Positions 27,513 to 36,000 of a stretch of 64,000 nucleotides of DNA are shown piece by piece. The first letter of the stretch is position 1. Each line of letters begins with the position of its first letter. Origin of the DNA: Streptomyces sp. RKND-216 (GTDB lineage: Bacteria; Actinomycetota; Actinomycetes; Streptomycetales; Streptomycetaceae); assembly GCF_004795255.1 (NCBI RefSeq), contig NZ_SSBQ01000002.1, forward strand, positions 3,305,501 to 3,369,500. The letters are read 5' to 3'. A program made the translations under genes and the position numbers. Under the pieces are notes generated by a model, which did no database searches, was not told where the DNA came from, and saw nothing but the letters and a program-made list of their open reading frames with translations.

Positions 27513-28805
27513 GTGGCGAGCACGCGACTCAAAGACGGCTCCGTCGCCGCCCGAGGGCTCCCGGCCGGGGCCACCACCCGCGTCCCCGACCCCCGCAGGT
27601 CTCCGCCGCGGCGGCCGCCCGTCTCCCTTCAGGCACTCCTCGGCGGCGCCGTCCTCACGCTGTCGCTGGCGGCCTTCGCGGCCTACACCCTGGTCACGCC
27701 GTTTCCCATGGCCGACGTGCAGGTCTACCGGGCCGAGGGCGCGGCGGCACTGCGCGGCCACGGTCTGTACGACTTCACGGTCACCGAGTGGGAACTGCCC
27801 GCCACCTACCCGCCGTTCGCGGCGCTGCTCTTCGTCCCGCTCGCGCTCCTGCCGGCGGCCGGGGCGAAGCTCGCGTTCCTCGCCGGAAACCTGGCCCTGC
27901 TCGCGCTGCTCGTCCACCTCTCGGCACGGCTCGCGGGGCGGTCGGTCACGCCGCCGGCGCTGGCCGCGCTGACCGGGGCGGCGCTGTGGCTGGAGCCGGT
28001 CTTCCAGACCATGGCGTTCGGGCAGGTCAACCTCGCGCTGGCGTGCCTGGTGCTGTGGGACCTCGGACGGCCGGACGGCGCTCGCGGCAAGGGCCTCGCC
28101 GTCGGCCTGGCCGCCGGGATCAAGCTCACGCCGGCGATCTTCGCCGTGTACCTGCTGCTGACGGGGCGGCCCCGGGCCGCGTGCGCCGCCTTCGGCGGCT
28201 TCTGCGGCACGGTGCTGGCCGGGGCGTTCTTCCTGCCCGGTGACAGCGTCGTCTTCTGGACCGACCGGCTCTTCGAGACCGGCCGGGTGGGCACGGCGTG
28301 GATCGTCGACAACCAGTCCGTGCAGGGGGCGGTGGCGCGCGTGCTGCACGACGCCGACCCCGGCCCGCTGTGGATGCTGCCCGCGGCCGCGGTGGCCGGG
28401 ACCGGTCTGTGGCTGGGCCGCCGCCTGTGCCTGCGGGGCGGGCCCCCCGGCGGAGTCGGCGACCCGGCGTGGGGTGTGACATGCGGTGGGGCGGCGCGCG
28501 GCGACGCGTGGGGGCTGCTGTGCGTCGCCCTCACGGCCCTCCTGGTGTCGCCCATCAGCTGGACGCACCACTGGGTGTGGTGCGTGCCGCTGCTGGCGCT
28601 GCTGTGGGGACGCCGGGTGCTCTGCGCCGCGGTGGCGGCCGTGTTCGCCGCCCGCACCATGTGGCTGGTGCCCCGGGACGGGGACCTCGACCTGCGCGGG
28701 CCCTGGTGGGTACAGCCGTTCACCTCGCCGTACGTCTGCCTCGGTCTCGCCATCCTCGCCCTGCTCGCCGTCCTGGCCCGACGGCGTGGGGTGACCACAC
28801 GCTGA
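27513..28805 (+). CDS. GT87-family polyprenyl-phosphate-sugar glycosyltransferase
   Basis: A 430-residue membrane protein with about ten hydrophobic segments after a basic, Pro-rich N-terminus. Family features are the Asp-containing first loop MADVQVYRAEG, FTVTEWELPATYPPFAALLF, GQVNLALACLVLWD and SPISWTHHWVW near the C-terminus. This is the GT-C type fold of alpha-1,2-mannosyltransferases that use polyprenyl-phosphomannose for cell-envelope glycans, acting on the outer face of the membrane. GTG 27513 follows GGAAGGGG. The acceptor is unknown. It is convergent with the XPB helicase gene. Confidence 0.87.
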   Translation: MASTRLKDGSVAARGLPAGATTRVPDPRRSPPRRPPVSLQALLGGAVLTLSLAAFAAYTLVTPFPMADVQVYRAEGAAALRGHGLYDFTVTEWELPATYPPFAALLFVPLALLPAAGAKLAFLAGNLALLALLVHLSARLAGRSVTPPALAALTGAALWLEPVFQTMAFGQVNLALACLVLWDLGRPDGARGKGLAVGLAAGIKLTPAIFAVYLLLTGRPRAACAAFGGFCGTVLAGAFFLPGDSVVFWTDRLFETGRVGTAWIVDNQSVQGAVARVLHDADPGPLWMLPAAAVAGTGLWLGRRLCLRGGPPGGVGDPAWGVTCGGAARGDAWGLLCVALTALLVSPISWTHHWVWCVPLLALLWGRRVLCAAVAAVFAARTMWLVPRDGDLDLRGPWWVQPFTSPYVCLGLAILALLAVLARRRGVTTR

Positions 28806-28845
28806 CCGGCGGGTCGCCCCCGTGTGGCGCTGTCCCGTCGTGGAC

Positions 28846-30495
28846 TCAGACGTCGTCGCCGGCGAGCAGTTCCGTGGCGTCCACGATGCGGTACGCGTAT
28901 CCCTGCTCGGCCAGGAAGCGCTGCCGGTGCGCGGCGAAGTCCTGGTCGACGGTGTCCCGGGCGACCACCGAGTAGAACCGGGCCTCGTGGCCGTCGGCCT
29001 TGGGCCGCAGCACCCGGCCGAGACGCTGCGCCTCCTCCTGCCGCGACCCGAAGGTGCCGGACACCTGGATCGCGACGGTGGCCTCGGGGAGGTCGATGGA
29101 GAAGTTCGCGACCTTGGAGACCACCAGCACCTGGATCTCGCCGCGCCGGAAGGCGTCGAAGAGCTTCTCGCGCTGCGCGTTGGAGGTGTCGCCCTTGATC
29201 ACGGGGGCGCCGATGTGCGCGCCGAGTTCGTCGAGCTGGTCGATGTACTGGCCGATCACGAGGGTCTGCTGCCCCGCGTGCCGCTGCACCAGCGCCTCGG
29301 TGACGCGGCGCTTGGAGTCCGTGGTGGCGCAGAACCGGTACTTCTCGTCCGTTTCCGCGGTCGCGTATGCGAGCCGCTCGGAGTCCGTGAGGTTCACCCG
29401 CACCTCGACGCAGTCGGCGGGCGCGATGTAGCCCTGCGACTCGATCTCCTTCCACGGCGCGTCGAACCGCTTGGGGCCGATGAGGGAGAAGACGTCCGTC
29501 TCCCGCCCGTCCTCGCGCACCAGCGTCGCGGTCAGGCCGAGACGGCGGCGCGCCTGGAGGTCGGCGGTGAACTTGAAGACCGGCGCCGGCAGCAGGTGCA
29601 CCTCGTCGTAGACGATGAGACCCCAGTCGCGGGAGTCGAACAGCTCCAGGTGCGGGTAGACGCCCTTCCGCCGGGTGGTCAGCACCTGGTAGGTGGCGAT
29701 GGTGACCGGCCGGATCTCCTTCCGCGTGCCGCTGTACTCGCCGATCTCGTCCTCGGTGAGCGAGGTGCGGCGCACCAGTTCGTGCTTCCACTGCCGGGCG
29801 GAGACGGTGTTCGTGACCAGGATGAGCGTGGTGGCCTGCGCACGGGCCATGGCCCCCGCGCCGACCAGCGTCTTCCCCGCGCCGCAGGGCAGCACCACGA
29901 CTCCGGAACCGCCGTGCCAGAAGCCCTCCACGGCCTGCTCCTGGTACGGGCGCAGCGCCCAGCCGTTCTGCTCCAGCTCCATCGGGTGCGCCTCGCCGTC
30001 CACGTAGCCCGCGAGGTCCTCGGCGGGCCAGCCCAGCTTGAGCAGCACCTGCTTGATCTGGCCGCGCTCGGAGGGGTGCACGACGACGGAGTCCGGGTCG
30101 ATCCGGGCGCCGACCAGCGGCTGCACCTTCTTCGACCGCAGGATCTCCTCCAGCACCGGCCGGTCGCTCGTCTCCAGGACCAGACCGTGCGTGGGGTGCT
30201 TGACGAGCTGGAGCCGGCCGTAGCGGGCCATCGTCTCCGCGACGTCGACCAGCAGGGCGTGCGGCACGGGGTAGCGGGAGAACTCCACGAGCGCGTCGAC
30301 GACCTGCTCGGCGTCGTGACCGGCCGCGCGGGCGTTCCACAGGCCCAGCGGCGTCACCCGGTAGGTGTGGATGTGCTCCGGTGCGCGCTCCAGCTCGGCG
30401 AACGGGGCGATGGCGCGACGGCAGTCGCCCGCCCGCTCGTGGTCGACCTCGAGCAGCAGGGTCTTGTCGCTCTGCACGATGAGCGGGCCGTTCAC
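28846..30495 (-). CDS. XPB/RAD25-type DNA repair helicase
   Basis: A 549-residue SF2 helicase of the bacterial XPB type. The N-terminal ~170 residues hold the XPB/Ssl2-associated domain (LVLETSDRPVLEEILRSKK, 105-123). The motor follows: LRPYQEQAVEGFWHGG, Walker A PCGAGKT (203-209), DEVH (297-300), LTATLVRED (321-329) and the C-terminal QRLGRVLRPK. Bacterial XPB unwinds and anneals DNA with 3'-5' polarity; its repair role is not settled. The GTG at 30495 follows AAGGGAG. The 852-aa gene at 32.7-35.3 kb encodes the same accessory domain. Confidence 0.94.
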   Translation of the reverse strand: MNGPLIVQSDKTLLLEVDHERAGDCRRAIAPFAELERAPEHIHTYRVTPLGLWNARAAGHDAEQVVDALVEFSRYPVPHALLVDVAETMARYGRLQLVKHPTHGLVLETSDRPVLEEILRSKKVQPLVGARIDPDSVVVHPSERGQIKQVLLKLGWPAEDLAGYVDGEAHPMELEQNGWALRPYQEQAVEGFWHGGSGVVVLPCGAGKTLVGAGAMARAQATTLILVTNTVSARQWKHELVRRTSLTEDEIGEYSGTRKEIRPVTIATYQVLTTRRKGVYPHLELFDSRDWGLIVYDEVHLLPAPVFKFTADLQARRRLGLTATLVREDGRETDVFSLIGPKRFDAPWKEIESQGYIAPADCVEVRVNLTDSERLAYATAETDEKYRFCATTDSKRRVTEALVQRHAGQQTLVIGQYIDQLDELGAHIGAPVIKGDTSNAQREKLFDAFRRGEIQVLVVSKVANFSIDLPEATVAIQVSGTFGSRQEEAQRLGRVLRPKADGHEARFYSVVARDTVDQDFAAHRQRFLAEQGYAYRIVDATELLAGDDV

Positions 30496-30605
30496 GTGCT
30501 CTCCCTTCGGGTCGGGGGTGCCTGGCGGGCGCGGGTGGCCGGAGGGCCGCCCACCAGTGTCGCGCATTCCGCGCGGAACCCGGGCGGGGCCGGGGCCGGG
30601 AGTGT

Positions 30606-30631
30606 ATGGTGACTGACTGGTCAGTCACCAT
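30606..30631. promoter_or_regulatory. Palindromic operator of the TetR gene
   Basis: Perfect 12-base arms ATGGTGACTGAC and GTCAGTCACCAT are separated by TG. It lies 27 bases upstream of the regulator start and has the TGACTGAC/GTCAGTCA form typical of TetR-family sites, so autoregulation is likely. It probably also sits in the XPB promoter region. Confidence 0.88.
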
Positions 30632-30658
30632 CGCTGCGGAAGGGTGGGCGGTAGCAGC

Positions 30659-31366
30659 ATGGCGAAGAAGGTGGACCGCGCCCGCCGGCGGGAGGAGATC
30701 CTGGCGGCGGCCGTACGGGTTTTCGCCCGCCGCGGGTACGCGGCCGCGCGTATCGACGACGTGGCGCGCGAGGCGGGCATCGCGAAGGGCAGCGTCTACC
30801 TCTACTTCGACGGCCGCGAGTCGCTGCTCCACGCCGCCTTCGAGGCCGTCGCGGCGCGCTCGGCGGAACTGCTGCGGGAGGCCGCGGAGGGCGACGGTCC
30901 GGCGGCCGGACGGCTCGCCGCGCTGATCCGCGGCGCGGTGACGGAACTCTCGGCGGACCGCGACCTCGCACGGGTGCTCCTGGACATCTGGGCCGCCGGA
31001 CGGGATGTCGACTCGCCGGTCGACATGGCCGCTGCGTATCGCGACTACCGGGCGGTCGTCGCCGCGCTGCTGGAGCAGGCGGGTGCGGAGGGGGTGCCGG
31101 CGGAGGGGGCGGCACGTGCGGTGGCGGCTCCCGACGCGCACGCGGCGGTGGTCGTGGGCGCCCTTGAGGGGTGCCTGCTCCAGTGGCTCTTCGACCCGGC
31201 GGTGGACCCGGCCGCCCTGGCCGAGCCGCTGGTGCGGTTGCTGGTGCCGGGTGCGGGTGCGGGTGCGGGTGCGGGTGCGTGGTCCGGGTCCGGCGGTGAC
31301 GGCCGTGACCACGTTGACCACGAGCGCGCACGGAACGGTGCGCACAGAGGAGCGTCCACGCCGTGA
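30659..31366 (+). CDS. TetR-family transcriptional regulator
   Basis: A 235-residue regulator. The helix-turn-helix is in the first 60 residues (RREEILAAAVRVFARRGYAA, DDVAREAGIAKGSVYLYFDG). The ligand domain follows, and the tail is a Gly-Ala repeat encoded by five GGGTGC units. The ATG at 30659 is chosen over a GTG 15 bases earlier because it gives the family N-terminus. It overlaps the next gene by four bases (GTGA), so it probably controls that deazaflavin-dependent reductase and itself through the palindrome upstream. The ligand is unknown. Confidence 0.9.
   Translation: MAKKVDRARRREEILAAAVRVFARRGYAAARIDDVAREAGIAKGSVYLYFDGRESLLHAAFEAVAARSAELLREAAEGDGPAAGRLAALIRGAVTELSADRDLARVLLDIWAAGRDVDSPVDMAAAYRDYRAVVAALLEQAGAEGVPAEGAARAVAAPDAHAAVVVGALEGCLLQWLFDPAVDPAALAEPLVRLLVPGAGAGAGAGAWSGSGGDGRDHVDHERARNGAHRGASTP
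31249..31278. repeat. Five perfect GGGTGC hexamer repeats in the TetR coding tail
   Basis: The repeats encode alternating Gly-Ala (PGAGAGAGAG) near the C-terminus. Each unit is six bases, so copy-number change keeps frame and only alters tail length. Confidence 0.9.
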
Positions 31367-31890
31367 ATCCCCTCAAGGGCGGTCCGCCGCAGGGCGGTTG
31401 GCGCCGCACGGTGCTGCGTGCCCCGATTCCCCTCTACCGGTGGGGCCTCGGGGCCCTGCTCGGCAGGCGCCTGGTCCTGCTCACCCACATCGGCCGGAAG
31501 AGCGGGCAGCCCCGGCAGGTCTGCCTGGAGGTCGTCGGACGCGGCGAGGAGCCGGGCAGCTTCGTCGTCGCCTCCGGCTACGGCGAGCGGTCCCAGTGGT
31601 TCCGGAACATCCTCGCCCACCCTGGTGTGCGGTACCAGGTGGGTGGCCGCAAGTACGAGGGCACGGCGCTGCCGTACGCGCCGGAGGAGTCCGGGCGCCG
31701 CCTCGCCGCGTACGCGGAACGGCACCCTCGTACGGCGGCCAAGCTGATGGACGCACTCGGGCACGCTCCGAAGTCCGCCGAGGAGTACGCCGCGATCGGC
31801 GCCGACCACGCAGGGGGCGTACCGCTGGTCGCGCTGCGGCCGAGTACCGGGAACCGACAGGCCGGTGCGGGCTTCGACGGCCCGCTGTGA
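31363..31890 (+). CDS. Deazaflavin (F420)-dependent nitroreductase-family protein
   Basis: A 175-residue DUF385/Ddn-type split-barrel protein. LVLLTHIGRKSGQPRQVCLE is the family signature, followed by FVVASGYGERSQWFRNILAHP, which contributes the F420 site, and VRYQVGGRKYEGTA. Relatives reduce quinones or nitro compounds with F420H2, or fatty acids. The GTG start overlaps the TetR stop, showing translational coupling. The pair looks like a small inducible redox operon. The substrate is not visible. Confidence 0.88.
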   Translation: MNPLKGGPPQGGWRRTVLRAPIPLYRWGLGALLGRRLVLLTHIGRKSGQPRQVCLEVVGRGEEPGSFVVASGYGERSQWFRNILAHPGVRYQVGGRKYEGTALPYAPEESGRRLAAYAERHPRTAAKLMDALGHAPKSAEEYAAIGADHAGGVPLVALRPSTGNRQAGAGFDGPL

Positions 31891-31906
31891 CGCACCCGGA
31901 CGGGAA

Positions 31907-32578
31907 TCAGGTCTGGTAGGCGAGGCTGTAGAGGTCCTGCGGGCTGTCGGGAACAGATACCTCCAGGCCCTCGCGGCGGTGGCGCCCTCCAGTCTGCCCG
32001 AAGTCCTCGGACGGCCTGAGGGTGAGCCGCCCCTCCGCCGCCAGAGCCTGTGCGCGGAGCAGGAGGTCGCGGGGGCTGAGGCCGAGTTCCAACGCCACCG
32101 TGGTGAGGTCGAGTCCGGATTGCCAGCTCCAGAGGAGAACGGAGTCCATCGCCGGTGACCATGCCACCGTTTCCGGGTGCGGGACGTGTGGCGGGTGAGG
32201 GGCTTGCGAAGGGGCGGGCGGCTCCTCCGTGCGCGGCTCCGGCGGCGGGGCGTGCGGCGTCTCTTCCGGTGCAGGTGCTTGCTCGGTCGCTGCCTCTTGG
32301 CGGAGTTGGGCGTCGCAGGTGAGGAGACGCTTCGCCACGCTGCGGGCGTCGTCCTTGCCGACGGTGCGCCGTGCGAGCCGCACTTCGCGTTCGTTCAGTC
32401 CCATCAGGTCGGCGACGCCGCCGTCGCTGCCGACGGTCACCGCGAAGGCAGCCAGTATTCTCGTACGATTGGCCTGCGCCTCGTCCAGGATTCTCTGGGC
32501 GTGCCGCACCTCGTCGTCACTGGCGCAGAAGGCCTCGGCAAGCAGGGAATTGCGCTCCCACAGATCACGGGGTTCCAC
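31907..32578 (-). CDS. Hypothetical protein with paired helical DNA-binding-like segments
   Basis: A 223-residue protein. The N-terminal helical domain (DEVRHAQRILDEAQANRTRI) has VADLMGLNEREVRLARRTVG, which reads like a helix-turn-helix. A Pro/Glu-rich linker of about 45 residues follows, then a second segment LDLTTVALELGLSPRDLLLR that resembles a sigma-factor-like helix-turn-helix. I do not recognise a named family; a regulatory role is inference. The start ATG 32578 lies in an AT-richer stretch. It converges on the deazaflavin reductase gene. Confidence 0.72.
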   Translation of the reverse strand: MEPRDLWERNSLLAEAFCASDDEVRHAQRILDEAQANRTRILAAFAVTVGSDGGVADLMGLNEREVRLARRTVGKDDARSVAKRLLTCDAQLRQEAATEQAPAPEETPHAPPPEPRTEEPPAPSQAPHPPHVPHPETVAWSPAMDSVLLWSWQSGLDLTTVALELGLSPRDLLLRAQALAAEGRLTLRPSEDFGQTGGRHRREGLEVSVPDSPQDLYSLAYQT

Positions 32579-32738
32579 AAAGGGACCAACGCATTACGCC
32601 AGGTGCAGGCACTGAATGTCCGGAACTGTCACCCGACTGCACGGTTCGGCATACGGTGTGCAACTCTGACGGTTTCGCCCTTGCGGGTCGGAGGAGGGCG
32701 GAGGCGAGCGGCGCAGCCCGGTTGTGCCGCTCTCCCCT

Positions 32739-35297
32739 TCAGCCCTCCGCGAGTTCGGCGACGCCGGTGATGCGGTGCAGGGGGTAGGTGCGCACCTGGT
32801 CGGCGGTGTGGTCGTAGGCGGTGACGAAGCCGCCCTCGACCCGGACCGGTGCGATCACGCGCTGGCTGGCGGCGCCGTCGGCGTTGACGTAGCCGATCCA
32901 CAGCGCGGAACCGGTGAGTACCGCGGACTGCATCGTGGCGATGGTGTCGGCGGAGGTCGTGCGCGGCGGCTCGCCGTCGCGCGGGCGGGCGGCCGCGGCC
33001 GGGATCCGCGGCTTGTGGGCCGCCGTCGCCGCGTGGTCGCCGGCGCGGATGGCGCGCACGGCGGCCGTCAGCAGGGCGCCGTCCGGTACGGGCGGGCCGT
33101 CCGGTACCGGGTCCGGTGCGCTGCGCGGCGGCGTGCGGTGTGCGTCCGGCCGGGCGAGCAGTACGTCGCCCTCCGCCGACTCGGCAGCCGGAGCGTAGCC
33201 CATGTCCCGTAGACGGGCGAGGAGTTGGTCGGGCGGGAGGGTGGTCGCGGCGACGGTCGGGGCCAGCAGCCGAAGCCGGATCGGGGCGGAGCGCCGGTCG
33301 GCGAGGATCTCGGCGAGCAGCGTCTCGTCGTCGCAGCGCAGGTATGCGGAGGCGGCGCCGACGCGGAGCCGTCCGTGCCGTCGGGCCACGTCGTCCACCA
33401 GGTAGGACAGCGGCTGTGGCACCGGCGTGCGGGAGTGGGCGGCGAGGAAGGCGTGGATCTCGGACGCGCTGCGGCCCGCGTCCAGTCCCCGGCGCACCGA
33501 GGCGGGGGTGAAGCGGTACACGGTGGCGCCGCCCTTGGACTCCACGTCCGCCAGGACACCGAGGGCCAGGGAGAGTTCGCGTACCAGCGGGCCGGGGGCC
33601 ACGGCGGTCAGGTCCGCCTGGAGCAGCACGTGGTCCAGCGGCTCGGGCAGCAGCGGCGCGAGCCCGGAGGTGGCCTCGGCGAGGGCGGTGGTGAGTTCCC
33701 GGGCGGTGAGGGACGGTCCCCAGGTGTCCGCCTCCGGGGTGGTGAGGGGGCGGGCGTAGGACGCGAGGGCGCCGCGTCCGGTGAGGCCGAGGAGTTCGGC
33801 TTCGTCGAGGGTCCAGCGGACCAGGCGCGTGCGGAGTGCGGTGCCGTCGCCGTCCGGGGCGTCGGGCGGCGACGCCGCACGGGGCCGGGGGCGCGGGGTG
33901 CCGCCGGTCGTCGCGGCGGCGCGCAGCGGGCGCTCCCAGGTGACGCGTGCGACCACGGATTCCGGTTCCGGCGAGGTGCCGGGTGCCGCTGAGGCCAGCA
34001 GGGACAGCACCCGGTGCCGTACGTCCGGGGCGGGGCCCCGGTCGAGACCGGGCCCGAGGGCGGCGAGGCTGCGGCCCTTCGGGTCCCGCTCGCCGACCAG
34101 GCCGGCGACGCGGGTGCCGGTCAGCCAGGCGCGGACCAGCCAGGTCCAGCGCTCGCCGGGTGCGGCACGCAGCCAGTCGTCGTACGCGGGGGTGGGCGCG
34201 TAGGTCTCGTCCACGGCGCCGTCGGAGGCCAGCAGTCCGGCGCCGAGGGCCAGCTCGACCCAGAAGGCGGCGGTCGGTTCGGGAAGGTCGAGGGCGACGG
34301 CGGTGCGTTTGAGTTCGCGGACGCCGAGGCCGCCGGCGCGCAGCACGCCCGGAGGGTCGGTCTCCCAGCCGCCGCACAGCTCCTCGACGGTGGCCAGCGC
34401 GGTGAGGGCCTGGCCGGCGGCTGTGGCGTCCACCGTGCGCGGGGGGTGCTCGCGCCGGGCGACGAGCTGCGGAGGCTCCGGTTCCAGCGACCGGTGCGCG
34501 CGGCCGCCGCGCAGGTGCAGCGCGACCTCGCGGGGGAGCACGACCGTACGTTCCCCGCTCGGCAGCAGCAGGCCGTGGTGCAGCAGCCGGGCCACGGGCG
34601 GGGTCGGCGCCCGGTGGTCGACCGTCCCGTACGGCGGCCCCCACACCAGGCGGGACAGCACCTCCGCGCTGTCTTCCGGCACGTGCTCCGCGAGCAGAGC
34701 CGTCATGCGCTCCCGGTCGGTGAACAGGGTGGCCAGCTCGGTGAGCGCGCTGACCGGGTCGTGCGTGGCGGGGAGGCCGTTCGCGGTGAGGAGGTCCTGC
34801 ATCCGGCCGGGCGAGATGCCGGCGGTGGCCTCGGCGAGCGAGGGGCCCAGCCCGGTGGGGGAGACCGCGGGAGGCGGGGGAGCGAGGATCACGCGGGCCG
34901 TCCGGAGCAGCCGGAGCCGCTCGTCGTCGCCCCACAGCAGAGCGCGGTCTCGCAGCAGCGCGAGCGCCCGGGGCAGCTGCCGGTCGACGGCGGCCGCCTC
35001 CTCGCCGTCGATGCCGGTCAGCAGGCCGCGCAGCTCCTCGTAGCCGCACGGGTCCGGGCCGGCCGCCAGCGCCTCGGCCACCTGCAGTGCGAACCGGTCC
35101 AGCCGCTCGACGGCCCGGACGACGGAGGCGCGGGTACCGGCGCGGGTGGCGAGCTGGGTGAGGTCGCCGGGGACGGGGGAGAGCAGGTCGGGGCGGGTGC
35201 GCAGCAGCGCGGCCAGCGCCGCGTCGTCCCGGCCGCGCAGGTCGTCGGCGAGCGTGCGGGACGGCGCCGCGGCGGTGGGCTGCTGCTCCTGACTCAT
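32739..35297 (-). CDS. Helicase-associated (XPB/Ssl2 N-terminal-like) domain protein with a WYL-like C-terminus
   Basis: An 852-residue soluble protein without helicase motor motifs. Its long helical N-terminal region (LADDLRGRDDAALAALLRTR) is typical of actinobacterial helicase-C3 proteins. Around residues 690-750, AYLRCDDETLLAEILADRRS aligns by eye with the accessory domain of the XPB helicase nearby (LVLETSDRPVLEEILRSKK). The end, ALWIGYVNADGAASQRVIAP and HTADQVRTYPLHRITGV, resembles a WYL domain, a ligand or nucleic-acid sensor. It may partner with or regulate XPB; no enzyme activity is apparent. Confidence 0.83.
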   Translation of the reverse strand: MSQEQQPTAAAPSRTLADDLRGRDDAALAALLRTRPDLLSPVPGDLTQLATRAGTRASVVRAVERLDRFALQVAEALAAGPDPCGYEELRGLLTGIDGEEAAAVDRQLPRALALLRDRALLWGDDERLRLLRTARVILAPPPPAVSPTGLGPSLAEATAGISPGRMQDLLTANGLPATHDPVSALTELATLFTDRERMTALLAEHVPEDSAEVLSRLVWGPPYGTVDHRAPTPPVARLLHHGLLLPSGERTVVLPREVALHLRGGRAHRSLEPEPPQLVARREHPPRTVDATAAGQALTALATVEELCGGWETDPPGVLRAGGLGVRELKRTAVALDLPEPTAAFWVELALGAGLLASDGAVDETYAPTPAYDDWLRAAPGERWTWLVRAWLTGTRVAGLVGERDPKGRSLAALGPGLDRGPAPDVRHRVLSLLASAAPGTSPEPESVVARVTWERPLRAAATTGGTPRPRPRAASPPDAPDGDGTALRTRLVRWTLDEAELLGLTGRGALASYARPLTTPEADTWGPSLTARELTTALAEATSGLAPLLPEPLDHVLLQADLTAVAPGPLVRELSLALGVLADVESKGGATVYRFTPASVRRGLDAGRSASEIHAFLAAHSRTPVPQPLSYLVDDVARRHGRLRVGAASAYLRCDDETLLAEILADRRSAPIRLRLLAPTVAATTLPPDQLLARLRDMGYAPAAESAEGDVLLARPDAHRTPPRSAPDPVPDGPPVPDGALLTAAVRAIRAGDHAATAAHKPRIPAAAARPRDGEPPRTTSADTIATMQSAVLTGSALWIGYVNADGAASQRVIAPVRVEGGFVTAYDHTADQVRTYPLHRITGVAELAEG

Positions 35298-35401
35298 CCG
35301 TCCTACGGTAGCGGGGGTGTCGGCGGGACCCCGTGCTTCCCGGCGCCGGGCCGGGGGAAAACACGTTGTGGGGGTAGGAGGGGCGCTCTAGGTTCGCGTC
35401 C

Positions 35402-35917
35402 ATGCCCGACCAACCGAGTCCGGAGCTGCGCACGCGGCGGCTGCTCCTCACCTCGTAGACGCCCGATGACGAGGACGACTTCGTCACACTTTTCCAGGAT
35501 GCGCGGGTGTCGCGCTGGATGGGGGACGGCCCGCAGAGTGAGGCGGAGGACCGGGCGCTGTTCCGGCGGATCTTCACCCACGTCCATCCGGCGCGCAGGC
35601 TCGACGTGTGGGGGGTGTGGGAGGGCGGGCGCCTCGTCGGGCACGCGGAGATCAAGCGCACCGACGACGTGGACGGCCACGAGATCGTCTACGCCCTGCG
35701 CCCCGACCGGTGGGGCGCGGGCCTGGGCACGGAGCTGGCCGGGGCGGTGGTCGCCTACGGCTTCCGCACGCTGGGGCTGACCAAGGTGCATGCCACGGTC
35801 GACGCCGCGAACACCGCTTCCCTCACGCTTCTGCAACGGATCGACTTTCGACATGTCCGCGATATCGCGGAGGAGGACGGCGGCACCACCCGCCACCTGA
35901 CCCGCGATGCCGACTGA
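35402..35917 (+). pseudogene. GNAT N-acetyltransferase interrupted by an amber codon
   Basis: From ATG 35402 the frame gives MPDQPSPELRTRRLLLTS, a TAG at 35456-35458, then TPDDEDDFVTLFQDARVSRW and the rest of a GNAT (RimJ/RimL type). The acetyl-CoA loop is DRWGAGLGTELAGAVV, and FRTLGLTKVHATVDAANTAS follows. Only one base change separates TAG from Trp or Gln. TAGGTT lies seven bases before the ATG, so the original promoter is intact. A truncated product could start at GTG 35507, but it would lack the first strand and helix. It is a recent nonsense mutation, a sequencing error, or a suppressed stop. Confidence 0.8.
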
Positions 35918-36000
35918 CCTGCCGACGCGCCCCGCCGCCACGCGGTACCGTCTGCGGTGATCGGACATCTCCGGGCGGCGAGGCGGGTGTTGAGGCAGCG

